DNA of 64,000 bases, taken from positions 104,246 through 168,245 of the forward strand of contig CAWEBB010000014.1 in assembly GCA_963807085.1 (NCBI GenBank). The letters run 5' to 3'. The translations under genes and the position numbers were made by a program. Of the stretch, positions 52,524 through 60,396 are shown piece after piece. The notes under the pieces are model-generated. The model was not told where the DNA came from, made no database searches, and saw nothing but the letters and a program-made list of their open reading frames with translations. How positions within the stretch are numbered: position 1 is the stretch's first letter; each line of letters begins with the position of its first letter. This DNA is from JACKII01 sp963807085 (lineage in GTDB: Bacteria; Pseudomonadota; Alphaproteobacteria; Bin95).

Positions 52524-54308
52524 CTACTCAACCACTGTCGCGGCTTCGCCGACAATCCTGCCGCCGTCAATTTCCACGATCGTATCCGCGCCAACCGCAG
52601 CGTCGGTGCGATGGCTGACAACCAGAACCGTTTTGCCCTGCATCATCTTGGCGATCCGTTCGCGAATGCGCATTTCGCGGACGGGTTCGAGCGCGCTCAT
52701 CGCCTCATCCAGGATTAGAATGTCCGGGTCCCGCAGCAGCGCGCGGGCCAAGCCAATCCGTTGACGCTGTCCGCCAGAGAAGCTGAGGCCCGCGGCGCCA
52801 ATCTTTGTGTGAAAGCCAAGGGGCAGGGCACGGACATCGTCCAGAAACTCCACTATTGCACAAACCCGTTCGACGGCCTCGATTGGCGCGTCATGCTCGC
52901 CCAGACGGATATTCTGCAGCAACGTTCCCTCGACCAGTTCGACGTCCTGACCGGCGATGGCGATCCGCTCTAACCAACTGGTTCGGCTAAATTCGCGCAA
53001 ATCCGTGCCATCAACCAAGATTCGGCCAGAATCGGGTTCGTAAAGTCGGAGCAGCAAGTTGAGAATGGTTGTTTTGCCAGAGCCACTGGGCCCTGCTAGC
53101 AGGGTCGTCTGTCCGCGCCGCAATGAGAACGACACGGCATCCAACGTAGGACCCCGCGCTGGGTCATGGAAAAACACGGTGCGTTCGAACTGAATCTTAT
53201 CGGTAAACTGCGCGAAGTCACGATCCCCCTGTGACGGCCAGGGTTTATCCGCGGGGTCCAGCAGTTCACCAATATTACGCAGCGACGCGGTCATGCCGGC
53301 AAGCTCCATCCGCTGCGCCTCGGCCTCCCGCAGGTGTGGCTGCAGGCGGAGCAGCAATAGCACACATGCCACGATGGTCGGTGTGTCGATCCCAGCCTGA
53401 CTGCCGATGATGGCAATAATGATCAGCGTGCTGAGGCCGGCGATTTCGCTGATCGGTCCAATCAGCGCCTTGATCCGCTCCATCCGGATTGCAAGCCTGC
53501 ACACACTGGACGAGACCCGACCGAAAACTCGCAGCAGGTACGGTTCTTGGGCGAACACTCTCAGGGTGCGCATGCCATTCAGGCTGACCAGCATCCTTTC
53601 GGCCAAAAGCTGGTTGGCCTGAAGCGTTTCTTGCCCCAATCGGCGTGCCGCGCGCGACAACAGCCGCAGCACCAGAAAGAATACGACCGCGCAGAAAAAG
53701 GTGGTCGCACCTATCTCCCATGAAAGGACAAATACTCCAACACTAAATACGCCCACTGTACAAAGACTTACACCCAACCGGGCAAAGCTGTAGAAGGCAT
53801 CGGCAATCCGCCAGAACTCGGTGCCGAGGGCATGAATTAGCTCACCGTGCTCCTTTTTCTGCAGGTAGCTATAGCCGACGCTCACATACTGCCAGTGGAT
53901 CATGTTGCGCACGCGCTCGGCGATCCGGTTCATCGCGCTGGCTGTCACCAATTGGTATAAGTAAGCGAGGGCCGCATTCAGGATGATTAAGAGGAAAAAC
54001 ACGCCGGCAATCATCAAAGTATTGCCTGCGAACATTTGATCGATGTTCGAATACAACTCAGCCAGCAGCCCTCCGCCTTCCTGAACCTGCTCGGTTTGGC
54101 CGAGCACTACGAACAGGAACATCACTGCAAGGCCAATACCCATTGTTTCTGCCAGCGCGGCCGCGATGCCCAGCGAAATCAGCAGGAGCGGCGTTAACCG
54201 AAGATCCCTGAAATGACCAATCAGACGGCTCGCTTCCCACCACACAGACCGGTTTTGGCGGACGTCCACACTCTCTCTCCTGCACTTATTCGGCATGGCT
54301 TTAATCAA
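52524..54308 (-). CDS. ABC exporter, fused membrane and ATPase domains (MsbA-like)
   Basis: A 594-residue half-transporter. Six membrane helices lie within about 35-320; the ATPase domain (about 355-594) has Walker A AGPSGSGKTTILN, the signature LSFSGGQRQRIGLARAL and Walker B ILILDEAMSALE. The D-loop reads SALE where SALD is usual. Such exporters flip lipid-linked sugars, lipids or peptides; its place in the glycan locus favours a lipid-linked saccharide. Start at 54308, or at the fifth codon. It is the last glycan gene before the insertion block. Confidence 0.9.
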   Translation of the reverse strand: MIKAMPNKCRRESVDVRQNRSVWWEASRLIGHFRDLRLTPLLLISLGIAAALAETMGIGLAVMFLFVVLGQTEQVQEGGGLLAELYSNIDQMFAGNTLMIAGVFFLLIILNAALAYLYQLVTASAMNRIAERVRNMIHWQYVSVGYSYLQKKEHGELIHALGTEFWRIADAFYSFARLGVSLCTVGVFSVGVFVLSWEIGATTFFCAVVFFLVLRLLSRAARRLGQETLQANQLLAERMLVSLNGMRTLRVFAQEPYLLRVFGRVSSSVCRLAIRMERIKALIGPISEIAGLSTLIIIAIIGSQAGIDTPTIVACVLLLLRLQPHLREAEAQRMELAGMTASLRNIGELLDPADKPWPSQGDRDFAQFTDKIQFERTVFFHDPARGPTLDAVSFSLRRGQTTLLAGPSGSGKTTILNLLLRLYEPDSGRILVDGTDLREFSRTSWLERIAIAGQDVELVEGTLLQNIRLGEHDAPIEAVERVCAIVEFLDDVRALPLGFHTKIGAAGLSFSGGQRQRIGLARALLRDPDILILDEAMSALEPVREMRIRERIAKMMQGKTVLVVSHRTDAAVGADTIVEIDGGRIVGEAATVVE

Positions 54309-54725
54309 TTCAGTCTACAAAAAGTTTAACGATCCCATAGCCCGGACGCACCCGCCGCCGGCGCTGATGCGCACAATAGGCGGCCCCGCAATACCCTCGG
54401 ATGGAGACCCCCCCGCCGAAGCTCTGGACCAGCTCTTACAGAATAGTCAAACGGAAACTGTTGCAACGACCGACAAGCGAATGCAGCATTATACTGGGTG
54501 GCCATTGTTCGGATGCGCGATCACTTTCCGACACAATCACCGGCAGAGGCTTCTCCCTTTCGTTCCGGCGCTGCGAGATGTTGATGTTTCGGATGGCGGC
54601 GCGGGTGATGGCTTCCTGGTGCATGCAGGGCTCTGAGCAATTCTGATCGACGTAGGCAGCGGCTCGAGACGGTTGGATGCACCGCGGACAGGCGACGGCG
54701 ATCTCGCATTCCGGGGTGTGGCGCC
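54309..54725. other. Intergenic segment before the IS1595 element
   Basis: About 417 bp between the ABC exporter start and the IS1595 element. It should include the exporter's promoter near the left end, where the sequence is more AT-rich (54300-54330). The remainder has an open minus-strand frame with CEIAVACPRC and several other Cys, but nothing is recognised in it, and it may be old insertion debris. Confidence 0.35.
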
Positions 54726-55724
54726 GTGATCTGGTACTCTCAGACGCGCTGCTCGACGAAGTCGCGGGCGGTTGCTGGCGCGAGGCGGGCTCCGAGGCCG
54801 AGCAGGGTATCGAACGCCACGGCTGTGTGGCGGCGACGGTTCCACCTGAAGACGAACTCGTCGAGGTAACGCCTGAAGTGCTGGCGACGGAAGCCATGGT
54901 AGGTCCCGAGCGCCCATCTCTTGAGGTTTGAAAAGACGCGATGGGTCCAGCGCAGGATGATGTGGGCGGCCATCTTGCCGACGACTTTCGGCTCGTGCAC
55001 ATGGTCGGGCAGGCCATTGTAGCCGGACCATCCGTCCGTGACGACGCGGGCACCGGCGGCGGCGACCGCGACGACGAAGGGCTTGAGCGTGGCGCCGGAG
55101 AAGTCGGCGATCGGCGCGAGACGAATGCGGCGCGGCTTGCCTTCGGGCGAGAGCTCCACCGCGCCGGCAACGAGCATCTTGCCCTGCGAGCTGCGGCCTT
55201 GACCGCCAGCGGGCGGGTCGTCCTTATGGCGCAAGGCGATCTCGGTCTCGTCAACTTCGACGACGTCCTCGAGAAGGCTTCGCTCGGGATCGACCATGGC
55301 GCGGCGGAGCTTCGTCAGGAGCAGCCAGGCGCTCTTGTAGCTGCCCAGGCCCAGTTGGGCCTGCAGTTGCAGGGCGGAGATCCCGTTGGAGTGGCTGGTT
55401 ACGATATGGATCGCCGTGAACCAGGTCTTCAGCGGCAGATGGCTGCCGTGCATGACCGTGCCTGCGGTCACGGACGTCTGCCGCCGGCAGGCCGCGCACT
55501 CCCAGGTGAACGCCTTGGTCTTCAGCAGCCATCCCTTCGTGACGCCACAGCCCGGGCAGACAAAGCCCTCCGGCCACCGGCGACGCGCCAGATAGTCGGC
55601 GCAGGCCGCATTATCCGGAAATCGCGCCTCGAACTGGGCGCGGGAGAGCGGGCGGTCATGTTTCCAGCGGCTCGGCATGCGAGAACATTAAGCGAACGCA
55701 CCTCGCGACGCAAGCGCAGATCAC
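54726..55724. mobile_element. IS1595-family insertion sequence
   Basis: A 1-kb unit around one transposase gene. GTGATCTG at 54726-54733 and CAGATCAC at 55717-55724 are inverted copies placed just outside the gene and are proposed as the inner part of the terminal repeats. The true outer ends and target duplication could not be fixed by eye. The transposase is uninterrupted, so the element may be active. Confidence 0.6.
54740..55678 (-). CDS. IS1595-family transposase
   Basis: A 312-residue transposase. The N-terminal zinc ribbon has VCPGCGVTKGW and WECAACRRQ (two Cys pairs, about residues 41-67). The DDE domain has VEVDETEIALRH, VTDGWSGYNG and the late FKRY-type region FVFRWNRRRH, giving the Asp residues and the C-terminal catalytic residue block typical of ISXO2-like DDE transposases. 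The sequence is open from start to stop. Inserted between glycan genes. Confidence 0.88.
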   Translation of the reverse strand: MPSRWKHDRPLSRAQFEARFPDNAACADYLARRRWPEGFVCPGCGVTKGWLLKTKAFTWECAACRRQTSVTAGTVMHGSHLPLKTWFTAIHIVTSHSNGISALQLQAQLGLGSYKSAWLLLTKLRRAMVDPERSLLEDVVEVDETEIALRHKDDPPAGGQGRSSQGKMLVAGAVELSPEGKPRRIRLAPIADFSGATLKPFVVAVAAAGARVVTDGWSGYNGLPDHVHEPKVVGKMAAHIILRWTHRVFSNLKRWALGTYHGFRRQHFRRYLDEFVFRWNRRRHTAVAFDTLLGLGARLAPATARDFVEQRV

Positions 55725-55840
55725 CACATTTTGTGCCGCCGGAGCCAACGGGAGAAGCCTCCACCGGCAAACGCACAGTTGATGGCAAGAACAAGAAAGA
55801 TGTCGTCCGAGAGATATGCGCAGAAGTTGGTGACGCTTGA

Positions 55841-55990
55841 TCAGGCGGCAGCTTGAAGTTGGCGGAGGCCGTCACGGAACTCAACCCCTTCGATGATCTC
55901 GGGCAGGCGGTTTTGGCCGTGGAGTTCGCGCCATTTATCCTGGGCCGAGATTATCAGCTTGAATGCCATGGCTGTTCCCCGTCAGCACCT
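55841..55990 (-). pseudogene. IS256-family transposase C-terminal remnant
   Basis: On the minus strand, MAFKLIISAQDKWRELHGQN then LPEIIEGVEFRDGL is the C-terminal tail of mutator/IS256-type transposases, ending in a stop at 55841-55843. Upstream, the match is cut at the left end of the IS3 element (about 55992). So the IS3 copy inserted into, or replaced, the rest of an IS256 element. Confidence 0.6.
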
Positions 55991-56057
55991 ATGGCACAAA
56001 TTTGAGGTTGTGAATTAAGGAGGATTGGGGCTTCGTCGTAGTGACGAAGGAACGAAG

Positions 56058-56444
56058 ATGAAGACCCAATCCTCCTCGAGAAGATCGCCGGTGAAGGCCC
56101 CTGCTGAGCGGGTAGTGAAAGACATCCGGCGCGCAACCCGCCGCCATTTTTCGGCAGAGGACAAGATCCGCATCGTGCTGGACGGCCTGCGCGGTGACGA
56201 CAGCATTGCCGAGCTATGCCGCAAGGAAGGCATTGCCCAGAGCCTGTACTACACTTGGTCGAAGGAGTTTATGGAGGCCGGGAAGCGCCGCCTGGCCGGC
56301 GACACTGCCCGTGCCGCGACCACCGGCGAGGTCCAGGATCTGCGCCGGGAGGCCCGAGCCCTGAAGGAATGCGTTGCCGACCTGACGCTCGAGAACCGTC
56401 TGCTCAAAAAAAGCATGATTGCGGATGGGGGCGACGACGAATGA
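56058..56444 (+). CDS. IS3-family transposase OrfA
   Basis: A 128-residue DNA-binding subunit. RRHFSAEDKIRIVLDGLRGDDSIAELCRKEGI is the helix-turn-helix (about 28-60), then LYYTWSKEFMEAGKRRL, and a C-terminal leucine-zipper-like stretch (LRREARALKECVADLTLENRLLKKS). The start at 56058 follows GAAGGAACGAAG. It overlaps orfB by 4 bp, orfB being in the -1 frame. Confidence 0.9.
   Translation: MKTQSSSRRSPVKAPAERVVKDIRRATRRHFSAEDKIRIVLDGLRGDDSIAELCRKEGIAQSLYYTWSKEFMEAGKRRLAGDTARAATTGEVQDLRREARALKECVADLTLENRLLKKSMIADGGDDE
56406..56413 (+). other. Probable programmed -1 frameshift site in the IS3 element
   Basis: Seven A followed by G within the orfA codons for Lys-Lys-Ser. Downstream, the -1 frame is open straight into orfB, so slippage here would make the OrfAB fusion transposase, as known for IS3-family elements. 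In the zero frame the codons are AAA AAA AGC, not the ideal A-AAA-AAG phase, so efficiency is uncertain. Confidence 0.5.
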
Positions 56445-57421
56445 GATACCCCGCATCTGAAAAGCTCGAGATCATCAGGATCGTCGAGCAGTCGCACCTG
56501 CCTGCAAAACGCACGCTGGGCCAGCTCGGCATCGCGCGCCGCACGTTTTATCGCTGGTATGACCGCTATCTCGAGGGCGGGCCTGAGGCGCTGGAGGATC
56601 GGCCCTCGGCACCAAGTCGGGTGTGGAACCGCATCGGCGACGATATCCAGGACCAGATCGTCGAGATGGCGCTGGATTACAGCGAGCTATCACCGCGCGA
56701 ACTGTCGGTGCGCTTTACCGACGAGAAGCGCTACTTCGTGTCCGAAGCCACGGTTTACCGCCTGTTGAAGGCCCACGATCTGATCGCCAGCCCGGCCTAT
56801 GTCGTGATCAAGGCTGCCGATCAGTTCCACACAAAGACCACGCGACCGAACGAGATGTGGCAGACCGACTTCACCTACTTCAAGACCATCGGGTGGGGTT
56901 GGATGTATCTGTCGACCGTGCTCGACGATTACTCGCGCTACATCATCGCTTGGAAGCTGTGCACCAACATGCGGGCCGAGGACGTGACCGACACGCTGGA
57001 CCTCGCCCTCAAGGCCTCGGGCTGCGATCATGCCACGGTGCTGCACAAGCCCAGGCTGCTCAGCGATAATGGCCCCAGCTACATCGCTGGCGAACTGGCG
57101 GAATACATCGAGGCCCAGAAGATGAGCCACGTGCGCGGCGCCCCGCTACACCCGCAAACCCAGGGCAAGATCGAGCGCTGGCACCAGACCCTGAAAAACC
57201 GCATCCTGCTGGAGAACTACTTCCTGCCCGGCGACCTTGAGGCCCAGATCGAGGCCTTCGTCGAACACTACAACCACCAGCGCTACCACGAGAGCCTGAA
57301 CAACGTGACGCCCGCCGACGCCTACTTCGGCAGGGCTCCAGCCATCATCAAACAGCGCGAAAGGATCAAGCGACAGACCATCGAATATCGGCGATTGCAA
57401 CACCGCAAGCTCGCCGCCTAA
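56441..57421 (+). CDS. IS3-family transposase OrfB (DDE integrase domain)
   Basis: A 326-residue catalytic subunit. An HTH-like N-terminus (GQLGIARRTFYRWYDRYLEGG) precedes the rve domain. WQTDFTYFK holds the first Asp, LLSDNGPSYIA the second, and GKIERWHQTLKNR the Glu, with the usual D-D-35-E-like spacing; LENYFLPGDLEAQIEAFVEHYNHQRYHESL is the C-terminal block. The start ATG overlaps the orfA stop. Uninterrupted and probably functional. Confidence 0.92.
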   Translation: MRYPASEKLEIIRIVEQSHLPAKRTLGQLGIARRTFYRWYDRYLEGGPEALEDRPSAPSRVWNRIGDDIQDQIVEMALDYSELSPRELSVRFTDEKRYFVSEATVYRLLKAHDLIASPAYVVIKAADQFHTKTTRPNEMWQTDFTYFKTIGWGWMYLSTVLDDYSRYIIAWKLCTNMRAEDVTDTLDLALKASGCDHATVLHKPRLLSDNGPSYIAGELAEYIEAQKMSHVRGAPLHPQTQGKIERWHQTLKNRILLENYFLPGDLEAQIEAFVEHYNHQRYHESLNNVTPADAYFGRAPAIIKQRERIKRQTIEYRRLQHRKLAA

Positions 57422-57476
57422 CATCAACCTCCAGACGAGGCCCGCACTCCGCTAATTTACGCCGCGAGTTGTGCCA

Positions 57477-57776
57477 AATGTTGGGACGACGGACAACATG
57501 AACATGGCGCCTCTCCATGAGGCGCGAAACAACCATCAGGGAGCCGCCGTCGCTTGAAGGAAAGTGCGAAAGACTCTGGACGCTACTCGAATCAGCGCCT
57601 TGAGACGCCGATTCACCTCGGCATTGCCAAAAGGCGAATAAAATCGATCTGTTACGGCAAGGCCGCAATGGATTACAATTAACCCGGCAGGAACCGTGTG
57701 ACTCGCACAAAATCTCACACAATACTTTCACGGTCATAAAATAATTTAAAAAATCAGCAATATAGTTAGTGTATTG
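57477..57776. other. Intergenic segment between IS3 and the recombinase remnant
   Basis: About 300 bp, GC-rich on the left and AT-rich from about 57720. AACATGAACATGGCGCC near 57497 and GGCGC...CATGAGGCGC form a small dyad. No gene or family match was recognised. It lies outside the recombinase end, where the missing 5' part of the tRNA fragment would be expected but is not found. Confidence 0.3.
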
Positions 57777-57826
57777 TCAGGCTAATAACCTGAAGGTCAG
57801 AAGTCCAAATCCTCTCCCCGCAACCA
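57777..57826 (+). other. 3' tRNA fragment (anticodon arm to CCA), likely attachment-site relic
   Basis: TCAGG (57777-57781), a 7-base loop CTAATAA, and CCTGA (57789-57793) form a perfect anticodon stem. Variable bases AGGTC, a T-arm AGAAG/TCCAAAT/CCTCT with one mismatch, then the acceptor strand CCCCGCA and ACCA follow. The 5' acceptor strand (TGCGGGG expected) and D-arm are not found upstream. It overlaps the 3' end of the serine-recombinase remnant on the other strand, the usual layout of an integrated element at a tRNA gene. Confidence 0.6.
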
Positions 57827-58301
57827 GCTTAACCTGCTGAACGAGATCACCGCTCGCATCGAGCGGTTTATCCGTGGTGGCGGCCACTCTCAGTATGCCA
57901 GCGAGATCGCCGAACAGGTCGATGTCGAGCTTGCCTTCTTCATTGGGGGTAAGCTCTATGCGATCCACCAGCGAGCGGATAATGTCTGCCGCCTCGGCAC
58001 GGTTGTCATCATGGTTCAGGGCTTCGGTCAGACTGGTTACCTGCTGCCGGTAGTACGCCGCCATATGAGGGTGAAGCAGCGCCGGTTCTTCATCGGTGTT
58101 CTCGATCACGGTTTGCAGCTCTTCACGCTGCGCCGCGATTAGCCCGAGATCGTCTTTAACTTCCGAGGCCGGAATGGCGTTCTTGATCGCCTGGATCAGC
58201 TTCTCGCGATTACTGGCGAGCTTTTCGAGTTCGGCATATCTCATTGTCTGCGACAATGACCTCGTATGACAAGTTCGTTTCCAGGCGAACCGATGCCTCA
58301 A
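57777..58301 (-). pseudogene. Large serine recombinase, C-terminal remnant
   Basis: About 155 recognisable residues, from MRYAELEKLASNREKLIQAI to the stop at 57777. HPHMAAYYRQQVTSLTEAL, RAEAADIIRSLVDRIELTP and LDIDLFGDLAGIL are the C-terminal coiled-coil region of large serine recombinases. The end, VAGRGFGLLTFRLL, is the reading of a tRNA 3' end on the opposite strand, comparable to the GFEPTTF-type tails common in recombinases integrated at tRNA genes. The catalytic N-terminal resolvase domain (Ser nucleophile) is missing, so it is inactive. Confidence 0.7.
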
Positions 58302-58343
58302 ACTGCTCCGTGAAGGTGCTGGCGCCGTCTATAATGGGAATGT

Positions 58344-59410
58344 TCAAGCCTGTCTCGACCGTGCCGGCAGCGCTTGTCTGGAGATTGTTTCAACGGCAGC
58401 GGCACCGCGCGTGTCATGGCCGTTCGCCTGCCAACCGCTCTCGCTGCCGGCAAGGGTCGGTGAACCGGTCTTTTCTTGCTCGAGCTTGGGTTCGGTCGTT
58501 TCTAGCTCGAGCTTGGGTTCGGCCACACTCACCCTCTCCCGATGATCGTGGCGGGTAGCCCGCGCTTCCGTGACGAATCCGGCCACGGTTGCCACTTGGG
58601 CGCCTGCCACTATTCCCGACCGCGCCAATCCGCGCCAGCCGCCGTGAGTCCGGGCCGGGAACGACACCAGATCCAAATAGTAGTGAAGCTGCTTGAGCGG
58701 TTTAAACGGTTCCGCATAACCGTTGGTGTGAAAGCGATGAGCGCCCCTTCCGTAGGCGAAATGTTGGCGCCAAAAGCTTACGGACCGAGCCTGTGACAGT
58801 GTTCGACCACCGCTTCGGGAGCGCGCACAAAAGTCCAACCCATTTCGCCCCACTGCCGGCAAAAGGCGCGGTCCTCTCCGGCGGCCAGCGGATAGCTCGT
58901 GTCGAAGCCTCCCACGGCGCCGAACGCGCTCCGCGGCATCGCGATGTTGTTGCTGGCCGCAAAAGGGAACTCACCGTCAGAGACGGTCATAAGGTACTCT
59001 GCCACATCTTGGCTGGCCGCAGAGAAAAGACTGCGCGCGATAGCGTTTATGGTGCGCCCGCCGACAAGCAGCGGCTCGTCAAAACCGCACGCCGCAGCCA
59101 TCACCGATACCCATTTCGGACACGGAATGCAGTCATCGTCCGTAAAGGCCAGGATCGGTGCTCGAGCCTCCGCCGCACCGCGGTTCCGCGCCGCTGCCGG
59201 TCCGGCATTGTCCTGGTGAATCAGCCGTAGCGGCAGCGAAGTTGCGAATTCCCGACAAAGGCCGTCCACGGGATCGACCCCCCCGTCATCCACGATCACC
59301 ACTTCGAAAGAGGCCCCTTCCTGACGGGCAAGCGCCGTCAGCAGGCGCCGAAGCTCATTGGGGCGGTTGAAGGTCGGCACGATTACGGAAACAGCGGGCA
59401 ACTCGGTCAT
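58344..59410 (-). pseudogene. GT2-family glycosyltransferase with a frameshift
   Basis: The first frame (59410 to 58778, 210 residues) has VSVIVPTFNRPNELRRLL, VVIVDDGGVDPVDG and AFTDDDCIPCPKW, and ends HRLGP at a premature TAA. The next frame continues with SFWRQHFAYGRGAHRFH and the LARSGIVAGAQVATVAGFVTEA tail found in this GT2 group, to a stop at 58344. A 1-base loss or 2-base gain near 58785 explains it. The C-terminal extension has an 18-bp direct repeat (EPKLE twice). The ATG overlaps the stop of the next GT2 gene by 4 bp. Mutation or sequencing error cannot be told apart. Confidence 0.78.
58478..58522. repeat. 18-bp perfect direct repeat in the GT2 tail
   Basis: GCTCGAGCTTGGGTTCGG occurs at 58478-58495 and 58505-58522, 27 bp apart, in frame. 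On the minus strand it encodes two EPKLE units of a low-complexity Glu/Lys stretch. It probably arose by replication slippage. Confidence 0.85.
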
Positions 59411-60396
59411 GCGCTGGCTCTCCGGGTTTCGCGTGTGGGCCGCAGACTGGGCAGGCGGGCGGTCGTGCGCGCAAGCCAGACACGGAAGTCGGGCGGAAGC
59501 GCGAAGTTCCCGCAATGGAAGGCCAGTTCGGCTGGCCGGATGTTGCCGTTGCATTTCGCTTCGGACAGCAGCCTGAAGAAGGCCGGTCCGTCGCGTTCGC
59601 GTGCGGCTCGGATGCTGGGCAGAGTCAGGATGAAAGCGGCATAGGCTTCGGGGCTCATCTGCCGGGCATGATCGCGCGCCCACGCGATGTCGCTTCGCCA
59701 ACCGGACTCGTTAGAGATCCGCGGACGGTCATCGATGCGATAGACGGACAGCGGCCGCTCCCCACCGGCAAAAACCAGTTCGAAGCCTGGAACGCCGGCT
59801 ACGCGGAGCAGCCAGTCCAGATCCACGTACCGGCTATAACTTCCGTCAAAAGGGCAACTGAGGAAGAGCTGTCTCGGGGCCAGAATTGTTGACGTCTGGA
59901 CGACCCCATCCCCGGTGGTCGGAAAACGCCGGCGGAAAATATAATCGCCGAGGGGCTGCCCAGGCCTGGGCAGCCGCCTTGGCCAGATGAATTCCGCGCT
60001 CTCGGTCCTGGCGACAAAGCGGCAGGTAACGACCGGGAACCGGCTCGCCTGCGCGAGCGCTACCGGAACCTGGGCTTCGAGCTTTCCATCGAACCAAAGG
60101 TCGTCATCGTCGAGCAGCGCTACCCAATCCGCACGCGCGGCGGCGATGGCGGCGTTGCGCGCCTCCGCATTTCCCAGCGACCGCGGTGGAACGATAACGC
60201 GCAAGCGCTGGTCCTGAATGGCTTCCAGCGTCTCGATCGTCTCCCGGTCCAGGCCATCGACAACGACGATGACCTCCAGGTCGCGAAAAGTCTGCCTCAG
60301 CGCCGAACAGACGGCTTCCCGCACCAGCAGCGGCCGCCGGAAGGTCGGCACAACCACGCTGACCTGAGGGCGGTCGAAGGCGTTCTGCCCGCTCAC
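59407..60396 (-). CDS. GT2-family glycosyltransferase
   Basis: A 329-residue GT-A enzyme. PQVSVVVPTFRRPLLVREAV opens the fold, VIVVVDGLDRETIE is the nucleotide strand and VALLDDDDLWFDGKLE (about 92-107) the metal motif. C-terminal helices carry many Arg. It overlaps the ABC exporter stop (60393) and the next GT2 start (59410) by 4 bp each, so the three genes are one translationally coupled unit. Sugar specificity unknown. Confidence 0.92.
   Translation of the reverse strand: MSGQNAFDRPQVSVVVPTFRRPLLVREAVCSALRQTFRDLEVIVVVDGLDRETIETLEAIQDQRLRVIVPPRSLGNAEARNAAIAAARADWVALLDDDDLWFDGKLEAQVPVALAQASRFPVVTCRFVARTESAEFIWPRRLPRPGQPLGDYIFRRRFPTTGDGVVQTSTILAPRQLFLSCPFDGSYSRYVDLDWLLRVAGVPGFELVFAGGERPLSVYRIDDRPRISNESGWRSDIAWARDHARQMSPEAYAAFILTLPSIRAARERDGPAFFRLLSEAKCNGNIRPAELAFHCGNFALPPDFRVWLARTTARLPSLRPTRETRRASA

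Larger units (their letters stand above)
55992..57476 (+). mobile_element. IS3-family insertion sequence, apparently intact
   Basis: TGGCACAA at 55992-55999 and TTGTGCCA at 57469-57476 are inverted repeats flanking orfA and orfB, with weaker similarity continuing inward. Both genes are uninterrupted, overlap by ATGA, and offer an A7 frameshift site. The total of about 1.5 kb fits the family. The exact outermost bases and the target-site duplication are not certain. A diverged remnant of a related element lies at 40.4 kb in the same orientation. Confidence 0.75.

Noticed and set aside
54500..54725. Cys-containing minus-strand frame beside the IS1595 element as a zinc-finger protein
   Set aside because: No start site, irregular Cys spacing and no recognisable family; probably insertion debris.
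40380..57476. IS3 remnant and intact IS3 element in the same orientation, considered as the two ends of a composite transposon
   Set aside because: The copies are diverged relatives rather than near-identical, and at least five other insertion elements lie between them, so recent composite transposition is unlikely.
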